From Draconibacterium halophilum (GTDB taxonomy: Bacteria; Bacteroidota; Bacteroidia; Bacteroidales; Prolixibacteraceae), in assembly GCF_010448835.1 (NCBI RefSeq), contig NZ_CP048409.1:3542001-3606000 (forward strand): DNA of 64,000 nt, written 5' to 3'. How positions within the stretch are numbered: the first letter of the stretch is position 1; every line of letters starts with the position of its first letter. The notes under the pieces were generated by a model that saw only the letters and a program-made list of their open reading frames with translations, did not search any database and was not told the origin of the DNA. Of the stretch, positions 7,919 to 17,235 are shown piece after piece. A program made the translations under genes and the position numbers.

Positions 7919-8935
7919 ATGCTTTGTGCGTTATGTAAAAATATTGAAGCGGATAAAAAAAATACCCACTTTTTAACAGATAGTGTTATCAGAACCTGCC
8001 TTAATGAAAACGGAGAAAACATTCGTGAAAAGGGACTATATTTTGATATTTCTAATGAAAATCCATTTGTTGAATTCAATTTTCAAAGACGGACGACTTT
8101 TGAAAAATTAAACACAATTTTAGGCAGACAACCTGATGATTTGGAGATTGAGAAAGCAAAACAAATTCCATTTTCAGTGGATTTTGTGTTTTGTTCAAAT
8201 TGTGAGAAAAAATTTTCTGAAATTGAAGAAAGTTTTACGAAAAAATATTTAAAGGATTTTAGGAATAATCAATATACAGGAAATTTGAAATCTATAAACG
8301 ACTATAAACTCATCAAATTATTCTTTCTCTTACAAGTTTGGAGAACTAGTATTTGCGACAGTATCTTCACAATTGATGAAGAAGTTTCTGAAAAACTACG
8401 ATTGATATTTTTAAATAAAGAGGAGATTGAACCTGAAGTTTTAAATGAGTTTCCAATCTCTGTTACATACTTGATTACTGAGCATAATGACGATGCAAAT
8501 AAAGCTAACTTTGTTGGTTATACAGACGACAAAAACCCAAATTTAATTTTCATGAATGATTTCATTATTCAATTTTACAATAATTATGACTCAATAAGAT
8601 TTTTTGATTTTTATGGGCTAAACGATAAAACGGATTATACAAATTATCTCAATCTGGATACACAAGCATTTATATTTAAGTTATTTACTGCTGAGCAGAG
8701 AATTAATCTCCTAAATGAATTTATACTTGGTGATAAAATTCGAGCATTGATTGATTTTTATTCTGAGAATTTTGCAAGACTTTGGTTTTCACTATTTGGC
8801 AATTATCCACAAATTTCATTAATACAATCTTATTTATCGTTTATTACAAATGGAAGTGAAAAGAACTTATTGCATTATACAAAAGATAACATATTTAAGC
8901 TTACAAGTAAATTTATAGAAAAACAATTAAAATAA
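7919..8935 (+). CDS. Hypothetical protein with N-terminal CxxC/CxxC zinc-ribbon-like motif (cassette 4)
   Basis: 338 residues, cytoplasmic. It opens with MLCALCKN and has a second pair CSNCEKKF near residue 96, together four cysteines placed like a zinc knuckle or a degenerate HNH module (CxxC ... H ... CxxC). The rest is helical with many aromatic residues and no known domain. It follows the lipoprotein gene after 4 bp within the same cassette (7292-8949). An HNH-like nuclease is a possible reading, but no clear catalytic histidine pair is visible, so I leave the function open. Confidence 0.65.
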   Translation: MLCALCKNIEADKKNTHFLTDSVIRTCLNENGENIREKGLYFDISNENPFVEFNFQRRTTFEKLNTILGRQPDDLEIEKAKQIPFSVDFVFCSNCEKKFSEIEESFTKKYLKDFRNNQYTGNLKSINDYKLIKLFFLLQVWRTSICDSIFTIDEEVSEKLRLIFLNKEEIEPEVLNEFPISVTYLITEHNDDANKANFVGYTDDKNPNLIFMNDFIIQFYNNYDSIRFFDFYGLNDKTDYTNYLNLDTQAFIFKLFTAEQRINLLNEFILGDKIRALIDFYSENFARLWFSLFGNYPQISLIQSYLSFITNGSEKNLLHYTKDNIFKLTSKFIEKQLK

Positions 8936-8945
8936 AAACTCCCGC

Positions 8946-9072
8946 TAACAAAGTACATATTGCAGGGCGGGGTTCGGTGGTACGCCAACTGCGGATTCTC
9001 GCATCGCAGTTCCGTGTCCTTCGGACAGGAACGCTCTCCGAAATCCGCCCCGACAACATGTACCAACCGTTA
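8946..9072 (+). repeat. attC-like site 5
   Basis: TAAC (8946-8949), 3 nt, GTACAT; closing ATGTAC, 5 nt, GTTA (9069-9072). Nearly identical in its interior to sites 8, 12 and 13. The inner half contains a TGTCCTTCGGACAGG hairpin. Left flank belongs to cassette 4, right flank (GTTATAACCA) to cassette 5. The two flanks do not match each other beyond the core. Confidence 0.9.
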
Positions 9073-9094
9073 TAACCAATTTTAAACAAACTCG

Positions 9095-9976
9095 ATGGCA
9101 AAACGACAATCTGACGGAGATGAAACTTGGAATAGACTTTTAAATTGGACTAAAGGACAAAAATCAAGTGAGAGACTTTCTGCTCATATTTTGAATTCAG
9201 AAGGATTTAAGTCACTTGACCCATCGCACCCATTGGGTGGAAAGGATGGTTTAAAAGATATTGTTTCGATAAAAGATAACCTTCAATGGATTGGTGCTGC
9301 ATACTTTCCAAGGGGACAAATGAAATTTACTGAAATAAAAAAGAAATTTTCAGAAGATTTAAAAGGAATTGATGCAAATAGTGTAAGTGGACTTGCTTTT
9401 GTTACAAACCAAGAATTGACCCTAAACGAAAGAAAAGAATTAAAAAAAATTGGAAAACCACATACAATTGAGGTATTCCATTTAGAAAGAATTGCTCATA
9501 TTTTGGATAATGCAAAAAATTATGGAGTTAGGTTAGAATTCTTAGATATCGAAATGACAAAAGAAGAACAACTGGCTTATTTTGTCGTCAAAGATGAAAA
9601 AATGTTAGACCTGAGTGAAAAAATAGAAAATCTAATGGTTGATTATTCCAGTTTTAAGCGTTCACTTATGTTAGACGAAGATTCTGAAATTTTTAAAAAT
9701 AGAACAGAGGAAGAGGTATATGAAATGATTGAAAGATTTTCAGACCAAATTTGGTATAATAGGCATCAAGGTTTAAAACAAAGACTAGCAGCTAAACAAA
9801 CTACTGTTGACCCCGAAATTTGGGCAGGTGCTTTGAAAGCAGCCAAACGAATTGAGGAAAAATATGGTGAAGAAAATCTGTGGCACGAAAGCGATTTTGA
9901 ATGGGGTATGCTCAATGGGAAATTATCGGCATTAAGATGGTTGACTGGAGATGAGTGGGATATGCTTGATACATAA
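9095..9976 (+). CDS. Restriction-endonuclease-like protein (cassette 5)
   Basis: 293 residues. The N-terminal part (about 1-170) has the pattern of a restriction-endonuclease-like fold: DPSHPLGGKDGLKDIV near residue 43 followed by a strand reading LQWIGAAYFPRGQ, with helix KKKFSEDLKG. The usual E-x-K core is not clear, so catalytic activity is uncertain. A second part (about 185-293) ends in the motif EWGMLNGKLSALRWLTGDEWD, which I have seen as a C-terminal extension in other cassette-type hypothetical proteins. It is the only gene in its cassette, starts 26 bp after the core, and stops 12 bp before the next core. Confidence 0.6.
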   Translation: MAKRQSDGDETWNRLLNWTKGQKSSERLSAHILNSEGFKSLDPSHPLGGKDGLKDIVSIKDNLQWIGAAYFPRGQMKFTEIKKKFSEDLKGIDANSVSGLAFVTNQELTLNERKELKKIGKPHTIEVFHLERIAHILDNAKNYGVRLEFLDIEMTKEEQLAYFVVKDEKMLDLSEKIENLMVDYSSFKRSLMLDEDSEIFKNRTEEEVYEMIERFSDQIWYNRHQGLKQRLAAKQTTVDPEIWAGALKAAKRIEEKYGEENLWHESDFEWGMLNGKLSALRWLTGDEWDMLDT

Positions 9977-10101
9977 AAAACTGGTTATAACAAATTGTAA
10001 ATTGCATTGCGGGGTTCGTGCGGTGTCGTTTGCTGGATTCTCGCAACATCGTTCCGTCCTGCCGGACATGAACGAGCTCCGAAATCCGCAACGACAACTT
10101 A

Positions 10102-11985
10102 GTGTGCCGAGAAGCGATGAATCGGCAATTAACGTTCATTGCATGCTATAATTAAGATGGTGGAAACGACCCACCAAAACCGTTGTACAGGCAAGGGTTT
10201 TAAACCACCTAAAGGTGCTGTGTTTAAGAGGCATGGTATTGAGCGTTTAGGAAAAGGTTCTGTCAAGAGCAGAATCAGGTATGGATAAAGGAGATGAACT
10301 AACCGTAACCGCTGAAGAGGTGTCGAGAAGTTGCCACATTCTGTCAAAAGCTGTAGAGTAAGTTATGCAGTGATAAGCACAGCGGAAACCTGTTTACTGG
10401 CTGTGCGGCAGACGTCATTCAGGCGGCATGACCTTTATCTGGGCTTAATTATGGAACTCGGGAATCTGTCCTGCAATGCAAAGGGAAACGCACAACGGGA
10501 ACAACCTGAAGGCAGAATACCGATGAGCAGGAACAGAGACGGACTAACCCGTAGTAGCGATGAAGTTTCTGTAATGGAAATGGAGCGAAGGGGTTAGGTT
10601 ATACAGTATCATAACATTGAACAACTCGCAAGAGGATGAATTTATGGAATGAGACAAAATCAGTACCTATAAGCAAAACCATGGTATGGGAAGCTTATAA
10701 GAAGGTAAAAGCCAACAAAGGGAGTGCAGGTGTTGACCAAATCAGCATTGAAGAATTTGATGCCGAAAGGTCGAAACATTTGTACAAGCTTTGGAATCGT
10801 ATGGCATCGGGCAGTTACTTTCCGCCACCTGTTAAAGAAGTTGAGATAGCAAAGAAAGACGGTAAAACCCGCTTACTTGGTATACCAACTATCTCCGACA
10901 GGATTGGACAGATGGTTGTAAAAGATTATTTAGAACCAAGGTTTGAGGCTATATTCAGTACTAATTCCTATGGTTATCGTCCGAGCAGGAATGCCCATCA
11001 GGCTCTTGCAAAGGTTCGTGAGAATTGTAGGAAGACAGACTGGGTAATCGACCTCGATATAAAAGGTTTCTTTGATAATATCGACCATGGAAAACTACTG
11101 CGTGCCTTGGAGAAACATTTAACCGAGAATTGGTGCTTATTTTACATCAAACGGTGGCTGAATGCACCCGTGCAAACGAAATCAGGAGAACTGGTTCACA
11201 AGCAGGGGAAAGGCACTCCACAAGGCGGTGTGATAAGCCCGTTACTTGCCAATTTGTTTCTGCATTATGCCATGGATAAATGGCTTGAACTAAAGCACAA
11301 AACAGTGAATTTTGTTCGCTATGCCGATGATGCAATAATTCACTGTGAGAGTAAAGCCCAAGCAGAATGGCTGCTGGAAAAGTTACGTGTAAGGCTTGAA
11401 GATTGTGGATTGGAACTCCACCCAGAAAAGACAAAATTGGTTTACTGTCTTGACTATCGTAGACAAGGCACTCATCCAATTGTAAAGTTCGATTTTCTGG
11501 GTTATTCGTTTCAACCATGTACAACCAAATCGCCAAGAACAGGAAAACTGTTTCTCGGGTACGATTGTGCTATCAGCATTAGTTCTAAGAAACGCATTGC
11601 TGATAAAATGGAAGAACTTAACATTGTTGGATTGACCTATAAAAGCATTGTTGGTGTAGCTCAATTTCTAAACCCGTTTATTCGGGGATGGATTAACTAT
11701 TTTGGTAAGTTCAGAAAACACGAGTTGAATCCAATCTTTATTTGGCTGAACAAGCGATTAATCCGCTGGGCAAGGAAAAGGTACAAACGCTATAAAACCA
11801 GTATAAAACGAGCTTTCCAATGGTTCACGAGAGTTAAGGAACAATTCCCGAGCCTGTTTTACCATTGGCAACTTGGATTAGGTTGATGAAGCGTTTAGAT
11901 TTGTATAACAAGAGCCGTATGACGGGAGACTGTCACGTACGGTTCTGTGAGAGGCTTAGGGTGAAAGTCCCTTTGCCTACTCGAC
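10102..11985 (+). mobile_element. Group II intron inside attC-like site 6
   Basis: 1884 bp. The 5' end reads GTGTG (group II consensus GUGYG) at 10102. A structured, non-coding 5' part (10102-10635) precedes the maturase gene. Domain V is the 34-nt element at 11912-11945 (GAGCC ... GGTTC, with a GAGA-type loop). Domain VI follows (about 11949-11980) with an unpaired A at 11979, seven nt from the end, as branch-point candidate, and the 3' end reads AC at 11985. The exon junction is exact by comparison with intact site 3. Group II introns that target attC sites are known in integrons (group IIC-attC); the subclass of this one was not determined. Confidence 0.9.
10636..11886 (+). CDS. ltrA: Group II intron reverse transcriptase/maturase
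   Basis: 416 residues. Reverse-transcriptase blocks are present in order: KGSAGVDQISIEEF near 30, RLLGIPTISDRI near 78, YGYRPSRNAHQAL near 113, WVIDLDIKGFFDNIDH near 136, GTPQGGVISPLLANLF near 193, and the catalytic FVRYADDAIIHC near 227. A maturase (domain X) region follows, around residues 300-395. No C-terminal HNH endonuclease domain is visible, so target-primed reverse transcription would lack its own second-strand cut, as in many bacterial introns. The gene lies in domain IV of the intron. It looks intact. LtrA-type name by family. Confidence 0.9.
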   Translation: MNLWNETKSVPISKTMVWEAYKKVKANKGSAGVDQISIEEFDAERSKHLYKLWNRMASGSYFPPPVKEVEIAKKDGKTRLLGIPTISDRIGQMVVKDYLEPRFEAIFSTNSYGYRPSRNAHQALAKVRENCRKTDWVIDLDIKGFFDNIDHGKLLRALEKHLTENWCLFYIKRWLNAPVQTKSGELVHKQGKGTPQGGVISPLLANLFLHYAMDKWLELKHKTVNFVRYADDAIIHCESKAQAEWLLEKLRVRLEDCGLELHPEKTKLVYCLDYRRQGTHPIVKFDFLGYSFQPCTTKSPRTGKLFLGYDCAISISSKKRIADKMEELNIVGLTYKSIVGVAQFLNPFIRGWINYFGKFRKHELNPIFIWLNKRLIRWARKRYKRYKTSIKRAFQWFTRVKEQFPSLFYHWQLGLG

Positions 11986-12007
11986 CAAGTGACCGTTAGC
12001 CACAATT

Positions 12008-13117
12008 ATGAAGACAATAACTACCATAATATTAATAAGTTTCTCGTTTTTTGTATCAGGACAAACGATTAAACCTAATTCATACTGGATTGCTGTAGAG
12101 TCGAATCAAATTGGCGAATATGGTATTTCACCATTAGATGGTATGATTTTAAAATTTAAAGAGAAATCGGTTGAGTTTGAACATGTCTTCTTTGACTCAA
12201 TTCAGTCCGTTCCAATGAAAATCAGAAAAAACAGAATTAGTCTTGAGAAGAAGTTATGGGCAAGAATTTATCACATTGACAAAGACAGTTTATTGTTGGA
12301 CTTTGACAAAAGAATGAGGGTAAAGTTTGTACCATTAGAAACACATAAAAAAACAATGACTAATATTGATTTCTGGAATTACATTGACTGGACATTTAAT
12401 AGAAATGATTATTGTGAAGAAATAAAACTTACAGACCATTTATGGGATATGTATCCAAATGAAATTGCAAAAAATTGCTTAGTCTTCTCTGAATGGGAAG
12501 ACAAACCATATGCAAGAAATGAAAAATGGAATGTTAAAGTCGTTAATGACAATCATATTTTTGTTAAAACTTTTGGGCAGTTTGACTATGAGATTTATAA
12601 AGTTCTAAAATACTCTGGTGATTCAGTTGTTTTAAAAAACTTAATTGATAAAAATGAATCCTTAATGGTTAAAACTTCTTCCATATCAGATTCAGATTAC
12701 AACTCCATTTTTAAAAAGATTAAGAATTACAAATGGAAAACAATTGAATTAGTTAATAAGAGACAAGCATTCGAGGGTGATTCTGCATTTTCCAAATACA
12801 ATTCAGGAGGGACATTTTTGCCTGACACATCATTGATAAAGATGTCAAGTCTCAAAAATCAACAAATCTCTTTATTATTTGATGATGCTGAATATAAATA
12901 CTTTGTTTCTGACACTTTATACAACTCTGGAAAATGGAAATTATCGAAAAGTGGAAAGGAAATTATTTTAAATGAAGGATGTATTCAAGAAGACTATATT
13001 GACTTATTAAATGTAGGCCAAGACACTCTCACAATAGGTAAATTTGATATGATTCAGTTTAGTGATATAAAAAGGAGGTACGTTGACTTTTATTATGTAT
13101 TGAAACTTATAAAATAA
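12008..13117 (+). CDS. Hypothetical secreted protein (cassette 6)
   Basis: 369 residues with an N-terminal signal peptide (MKTITTIILISFSFFVSGQ). The mature chain is rich in beta-type segments and in aromatic and charged residues; no catalytic motif or known family is recognised. Starts 13 bp after the core GTTA of cassette 6 and stops 11 bp before the next core-flank, so the cassette (11995-13128) is almost wholly this gene. The nearest upstream sequence is the group II intron, whose insertion does not touch the reading frame. Confidence 0.7.
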   Translation: MKTITTIILISFSFFVSGQTIKPNSYWIAVESNQIGEYGISPLDGMILKFKEKSVEFEHVFFDSIQSVPMKIRKNRISLEKKLWARIYHIDKDSLLLDFDKRMRVKFVPLETHKKTMTNIDFWNYIDWTFNRNDYCEEIKLTDHLWDMYPNEIAKNCLVFSEWEDKPYARNEKWNVKVVNDNHIFVKTFGQFDYEIYKVLKYSGDSVVLKNLIDKNESLMVKTSSISDSDYNSIFKKIKNYKWKTIELVNKRQAFEGDSAFSKYNSGGTFLPDTSLIKMSSLKNQQISLLFDDAEYKYFVSDTLYNSGKWKLSKSGKEIILNEGCIQEDYIDLLNVGQDTLTIGKFDMIQFSDIKRRYVDFYYVLKLIK

Positions 13118-13124
13118 CTGTGGC

Positions 13125-13311
13125 TAACAAAGTGCAAATGTAATGCGGGCGGGCTGCGTGTTTAAGCGTAAGCGCCCTGTTCAAACACCGCCAATCCGTC
13201 GTTGACGGATTATCGGTTAAAAACAAAATTTAGTGCTACGCCGGCTTGGCTCCGTGCAACCCTGAAAAGTTGCCGTTTTAAAGCTCCGCACTACACTTGC
13301 ACCAACCGTTA
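13125..13311 (+). repeat. attC-like site 7 (long variant)
   Basis: TAAC (13125-13128), 3 nt, GTGCAA; closing TTGCAC, 5 nt, GTTA (13308-13311). At 187 bp it is the longest palindrome of the array; the extra length is a middle part with its own inverted segments (AATCCGTCGTTGACGGATT near 13192). Right flank GTTATGCAAC pairs with GTTGCATAAC at 15430-15439. Confidence 0.85.
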
Positions 13312-13461
13312 TGCAACAGTTTAAAACCGACACGAAAATGTTTGACGAGAAAACAAGACAAGAACTAAAATATTACGTTTACATGCTTATCGACCCGACT
13401 GATAATAAACCATTTTATATTGGAAAAGGTATCGATAATCGAGTATTTAATCATTTGGACT

Positions 13462-14786
13462 TGTAAGCTTCCCCAAAAACAGGACAGTTTAAAAGTAGAC
13501 AAATAAACGTTAATTTTGAACTGTTAAAAGATGAAGAAGAAAAGATTTACACCACAGCAAATCTCCTCCATTTTGAAGGAGTACGAGAACGGCAAAAGCG
13601 TAGAAGAAATTGTTCGAGACCATGGCGTTAGCCGAGCCTCCTTTTATAAATGGCGTCAACGTTTTGGTGGCATGGAAGCCTCTGAGTTAAAAAAGCTCAA
13701 GGCACTTGAAGAGGAGAACCGCAAGTTAAAAATGATGTATGCTGAACAAGCCCTGGATTTAAAACTTGCCAAACAGATTATCGAAAAAAAGCTTTAAAGC
13801 CTTGTGAAAAACGAGAGATTGCAAAAGAAGTTTGCAAAGTTCCAAAAGTAGGCATCCGCAGGGCGTGCCGTGTACTAAACATCAGTCGTTCGGTTTATTA
13901 TTATGAATCGATAAAAGATGATGCTGAGATAATTGAAGCACTTACCATAAAAGCGAAAGAGCACCCAACCGAAGGTTTTTGGAAAACCTATGGCCGATTA
14001 CGCCTGGAAGGTCATGACTGGAACCACAAGCGGGTATATCGGGTTTATTGCATGATGAAGCTAAACATGCGAAGGAAAGTAAAGAAAAGGCTCCCTGCCA
14101 GAGTTAAGCTTCCTTTGGTAATTCCTGAAACCATCAATCATTGCTGGTCGATTGATTTTATGCACGATGCACTTGAAAACGGGCGGAAGATAAAGAGTTT
14201 TAATATCATGGACGATTTTAACCGAGAAGCACTTCATGTTGAACTTGACCATTCGATTCGAAGTAATAAAGTAGTTTATGTTTTGAACCACTTAATAAAG
14301 CGTAGAGGCAAACCAATGAAAATAAGGATGGATAATGGTCCTGAGTTTATTGCAGAACTTTTAAAAGAATGGAGTGAACTTCAAGGAATAGAACTTTTAT
14401 ATATTCAGCCAGGAAAGCCAACGCAGAATGCTTTTGTGGAACGACTAAACGGAACATACCGCAGAGCGGTACTGGATGCTTACCTGTTCCAATCGCTGGA
14501 TGAAGCCAGAGATGAAACAGATAAATGGATATTTGATTACAACTATAAAAGGCCGCATGATTCACTGGGGGGAATGACTCCCATAGATTATGCCAATAAA
14601 ATGAAAAACCAAAAGCTAAAAAGCAAAGAAAATGTGATTCATGAACCTGTCAAGGGTATATAAACGACTTCGCTCACTCAGTCGCCCTTGACAGAACCAA
14701 AAATCACACTGAAAAGGCTTTTAGAATTTGGTTATAAAAAAGAAAATAATCTATTTTTAGATAGTCCTAAAAAGGGGAAGCTTACA
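13462..14786 (+). mobile_element. IS3-family element, copy 1 (IS407-like group)
   Basis: 1325 bp. Imperfect terminal inverted repeats of about 38 bp start TGTAAGCTTCCCC on both ends (13462 and reverse from 14786). Flanked by a 4-bp duplication GACT (13458-13461 and 14787-14790), the length typical of the IS407 group of IS3. Contains orfA and orfB joined by a -1 frameshift. This copy interrupts the GIY-YIG gene; the other two copies are at 26132-27456 and 33654-34978 with the same length. Confidence 0.92.
13531..14663 (+). CDS. IS3-family transposase OrfAB (copy 1)
   Basis: orfA (13531-13797, 88 residues) has a helix-turn-helix (SVEEIVRDHGVSRASFYKWR) and a C-terminal leucine-rich coiled coil. 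orfB continues in the -1 frame through an A7 run (13784-13790) ending in AAG, the usual IS3 slip site, and ends at 14663. OrfB carries the DDE integrase triad: SIDFMHD, RMDNGPEF, and AFVERLNGTYR, plus YNYKRPHDSLGGMTP at the end. The fused protein would have about 377 residues. It reads as intact. Confidence 0.9.
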
Positions 14787-15435
14787 GACTGTGCACTGAC
14801 AGACTTAGATTTGACAAGTGCCAAGTATGAGAAAATTAGGGAAATAACAAATAGTGGACAAACAGTCGGACACATTATTGTTAGGCACGGGCTGACTGAA
14901 AAAGAAGCGTTCCAAATCGAAGCAAGTTTAATTGATGCGTTTAACTTCAGTGGCATATTGCTTTCAAACAAAGTTTTAGGACACAACTCAATAGAAAAAG
15001 GATTAATGACCTCGGATGAAATCAAACGTTTATACAATGCAGAGCCACTTGACAAAATCGAAGAGGATTGTATAATAATCAATATCAACAAAAAGTATCA
15101 ACGAGGAAAAGGAGAACAATCAATTTACGAGGCAACGAAAGAAACTTGGACAATTAGAGAAAGTCGGTTATATCAATTAAAATATGTTTTGAGTGAGTAT
15201 CGGGGACTAATCGTTGAAGTGTTCGAAGTTTTTGAATGGTATGAAAAAGAAAGAGGCTTCACTCCCAACGCAAAAAGATTCGGAGAAACAAAAATAGGAT
15301 TTGGTTTTAACGGACAGATTGCACCCGAAAATATTCGCATGAAGTATTTAAACAAATCAATTGCACATGTAAAAAAGAGAGGAGCAGCTTCTGCGATAAG
15401 ATATAATTTGTAAATAATGAATAAAAACCGTTGCA

Positions 15436-15562
15436 TAACACAGTACATATTGCAGGGCGGGGTTCGGTGGTACGCCAACTGCGGATTCTCGTTTCGCAGT
15501 TCCGTGTCCTTCGGACAGGAACGCGCTCCAAAATCCGCCCCGACAACATGTACCAACCGTTA
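15436..15562 (+). repeat. attC-like site 8
   Basis: TAAC (15436-15439), 3 nt, GTACAT; closing ATGTAC, 5 nt, GTTA (15559-15562). Interior almost the same as sites 5, 12 and 13. Right flank GTTAGTGCCC pairs with GGGCACTAAC at 16924-16933. Confidence 0.9.
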
Positions 15563-15590
15563 GTGCCCATTTAAATGAACATTTACAGAA

Positions 15591-16915
15591 ATGAATAAAC
15601 GATTTTTAATATTTTGTTTTCTTTTAGTCTTGGTCAACCTGATTGGATTCAGCCAATCTGCAGCTGATTCATTGAAAATAGATATTTATTCCAGTGATTC
15701 AATAAACGGAATTTATATTCCCAAAGATTTGAATGATTGTTTTATTCAAATAGATGGATTTTGGAATGATTCTATAAAAACCAAGGTTCAGTCTTGGACA
15801 GAAAATGAATTTTGTGGTAATGCTCATTTGGGATTTGGGATGTGGATGAGAAATAATTGGGGATTATGGAGTGGTTCAAGACTACAAGTATATTTTAAAG
15901 ATAAAGGAATATATCATCCTGATGATATGAGTGGTATCATCTTGACATCTTATCATAGGTATTTGACAGGGAAAGACGTTGAATTAAAAAAACAAATAAA
16001 GGAATATAAAGCATATTGGAAAAGTACTAACGCTAAACAAACTTCTTTGCGATTCGAAGCTAAAACAATTGGAAATAGAAAGTATACAAATATTGACACA
16101 GCTTTATTATATACTGATAGTATTATTGATATTGAACTTATTGGATATACCAAATTACCCAAGAAACTGAATAAATTTAGTAATTTAAGTAAATTAACTA
16201 TTGAAGACTGTCCAAATTTAGATTTTCATAAAGCTTTTAATTCATTAGCAAATTATCAGAATCTTACAGAATTATATCTTTTTGATAATCGGATTAATGA
16301 TTATCCATCAAATCTTGGCGATTTATCGAGATTAAAAAATTATGGATATCAGGAGATAGTCTTACAAAACTACCTCTTGAAATTAAAAAAATAGAAAGCT
16401 TGAATGAATTAATGATAACCGAATGTCCTAATATCAATCTAGATACATTATTTAATTTATTAGTTGATGTAAAAAGCTTACGTGAACTTGATTTATCAGA
16501 AAATGAATTGTCCGAGATTCCCAATAGTATAAGAAACCTCACTCAAATAACTGAATTGTGGTTGGATGAAAATCAATTAACCGAAATACCACAAGGTGTC
16601 AAATCCTTATCTAACCTTGATTATTTAAGGTTGTTTAGCAATAATATTGAATCATTGAATTTAAAATCAGGTGATTTAATAAATCTTACAAATATTGATT
16701 TGTGTTACAATAGTTTTGAGAGTTTTCCGATGGAATTGGAATACTTAAAAAAATTGAGACGAGTGACAATGTGGTATAGTGAGATATCAATTATTCCTGA
16801 AGAAATAACTAAATTGAAAGGATTGGAATATCTAAACCTTACAAGAAATAATTTAACAGAAGAACAAAAGGAAAAATTGAAATTACAATTACCTAATACT
16901 GAGTTGAAACTGTAA
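15591..16915 (+). pseudogene. Secreted leucine-rich-repeat protein, frameshifted (cassette 8)
   Basis: A signal peptide (residues 1-22, LVLVNLIGFSQS) and an N-terminal domain of about 170 residues precede leucine-rich repeats. The frame breaks in an A6 run near 16333-16342: the first part ends at 16394, while the repeats continue without a gap in another frame (LWISGDSLTKLP, then LRELDLSENELSEIP, LTELWLDENQLTEIP) to 16915. One base appears to be missing before TATGG. The repeat unit is about 23 residues, xxLxxLxLxxNxLxxIPxx. It is either a true pseudogene or a single-base sequence error. The whole gene fills cassette 8. Confidence 0.8.
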
Positions 16916-16929
16916 AAAAAAACGGGCAC

Positions 16930-17053
16930 TAACAATGTATATACAAAATAGGCGAAATGGTAGTAAATTCAACGGTTGTAGCCCGCTTCAAAATCATATC
17001 AGTTTGATAGGTTTGAAGCCCGCAATCGCCTACATTGCATATACTAACCGTTG
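16930..17053 (+). repeat. attC-like site 9
   Basis: TAAC (16930-16933), 3 nt, GTATAT; closing ATATAC, 5 nt, GTTG (17050-17053). The closing core is GTTG instead of GTTA, and the partner core at the far end of this cassette (20697-20700) is CAAC: the fourth base covaries across the cassette and not across the site. Confidence 0.85.
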
Positions 17054-17070
17054 TGCGTCAGTGTAAAAAG

Positions 17071-17155
17071 CCAACGCTCGGTCAAGCACATTCGATTTTT
17101 CCCCGACACACAAAGCCAATACTAAAAATCAAAAGAGCTTGGCCTTCCCCGACAC
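17071..17155. repeat. Second-family repeat at 5' end of cassette 9
   Basis: Shares CCAACGCTC, CAAGCACATT, CAAAGCCAA and AAAGAGC with the other members. Stem GATTTTT (17094-17100) with AAAAATC (17124-17130). It lies between the cassette core and the controller gene. Confidence 0.5.
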
Positions 17156-17197
17156 AAAAAAGGAGTAAACATTTCTCAATTTTCAATATAATTTTTT

Positions 17198-17217
17198 TAT
17201 ATTTGACAAATATTGTC
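17198..17217 (+). promoter_or_regulatory. -7 box with overlapping controller-type palindrome
   Basis: TATATTTG (17198-17205) matches the Bacteroidota TAnnTTTG box. It is followed directly by GACAAATATTGTC (17205-17217), arms GACAA and TTGTC, 18 bp before the ATG of the HTH gene. This is the place and form of an operator for an autoregulating C protein. Binding is inferred. Confidence 0.5.
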
Positions 17218-17235
17218 TAAACAAATTCGAGATAG

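Larger units (their letters stand above)
9988..11998 (+). repeat. attC-like site 6, split by a group II intron
   Basis: TAAC (9988-9991), 3 nt, TTGTAA; the matching closing half is cut after ACTTA (10101) and resumes at 11986 with CAAGTGACC and GTTA (11995-11998). Removing 10102-11985 gives a sequence almost identical to site 3. Left flank TGGTTATAAC pairs with the start of cassette 5. Right flank GTTAGCCACA pairs with TGTGGCTAAC at 13119-13128. Confidence 0.85.
13338..15413 (+). pseudogene. GIY-YIG nuclease gene (LEM-3-like) disrupted by an IS
   Basis: Two exon-like parts, 13338-13461 and 14791-15413, are separated by IS copy 1 and one copy of the GACT target duplication. Joining them restores one frame of exactly 249 codons. 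The N-terminal part has YYVYMLID ... FYIGKG, the GIY-YIG signature (catalytic Tyr, Arg and Tyr-Gly region), and the later part contains SLIDAF (Glu/Ala-Ser-rich helix typical of the LEM-3-like GIY-YIG group) and LSNKVLGHNS. GIY-YIG domains cut DNA. The insertion after codon 41 separates the active-site halves, so the gene should be inactive. It fills cassette 7 (13308-15439). Confidence 0.8.

Noticed and set aside
8875..9101. Minus-strand open frames across the attC-like sites (also near 15173-15570 and 24937-25122)
   Set aside because: They are the same peptide read from near-identical palindromes, with no other support.
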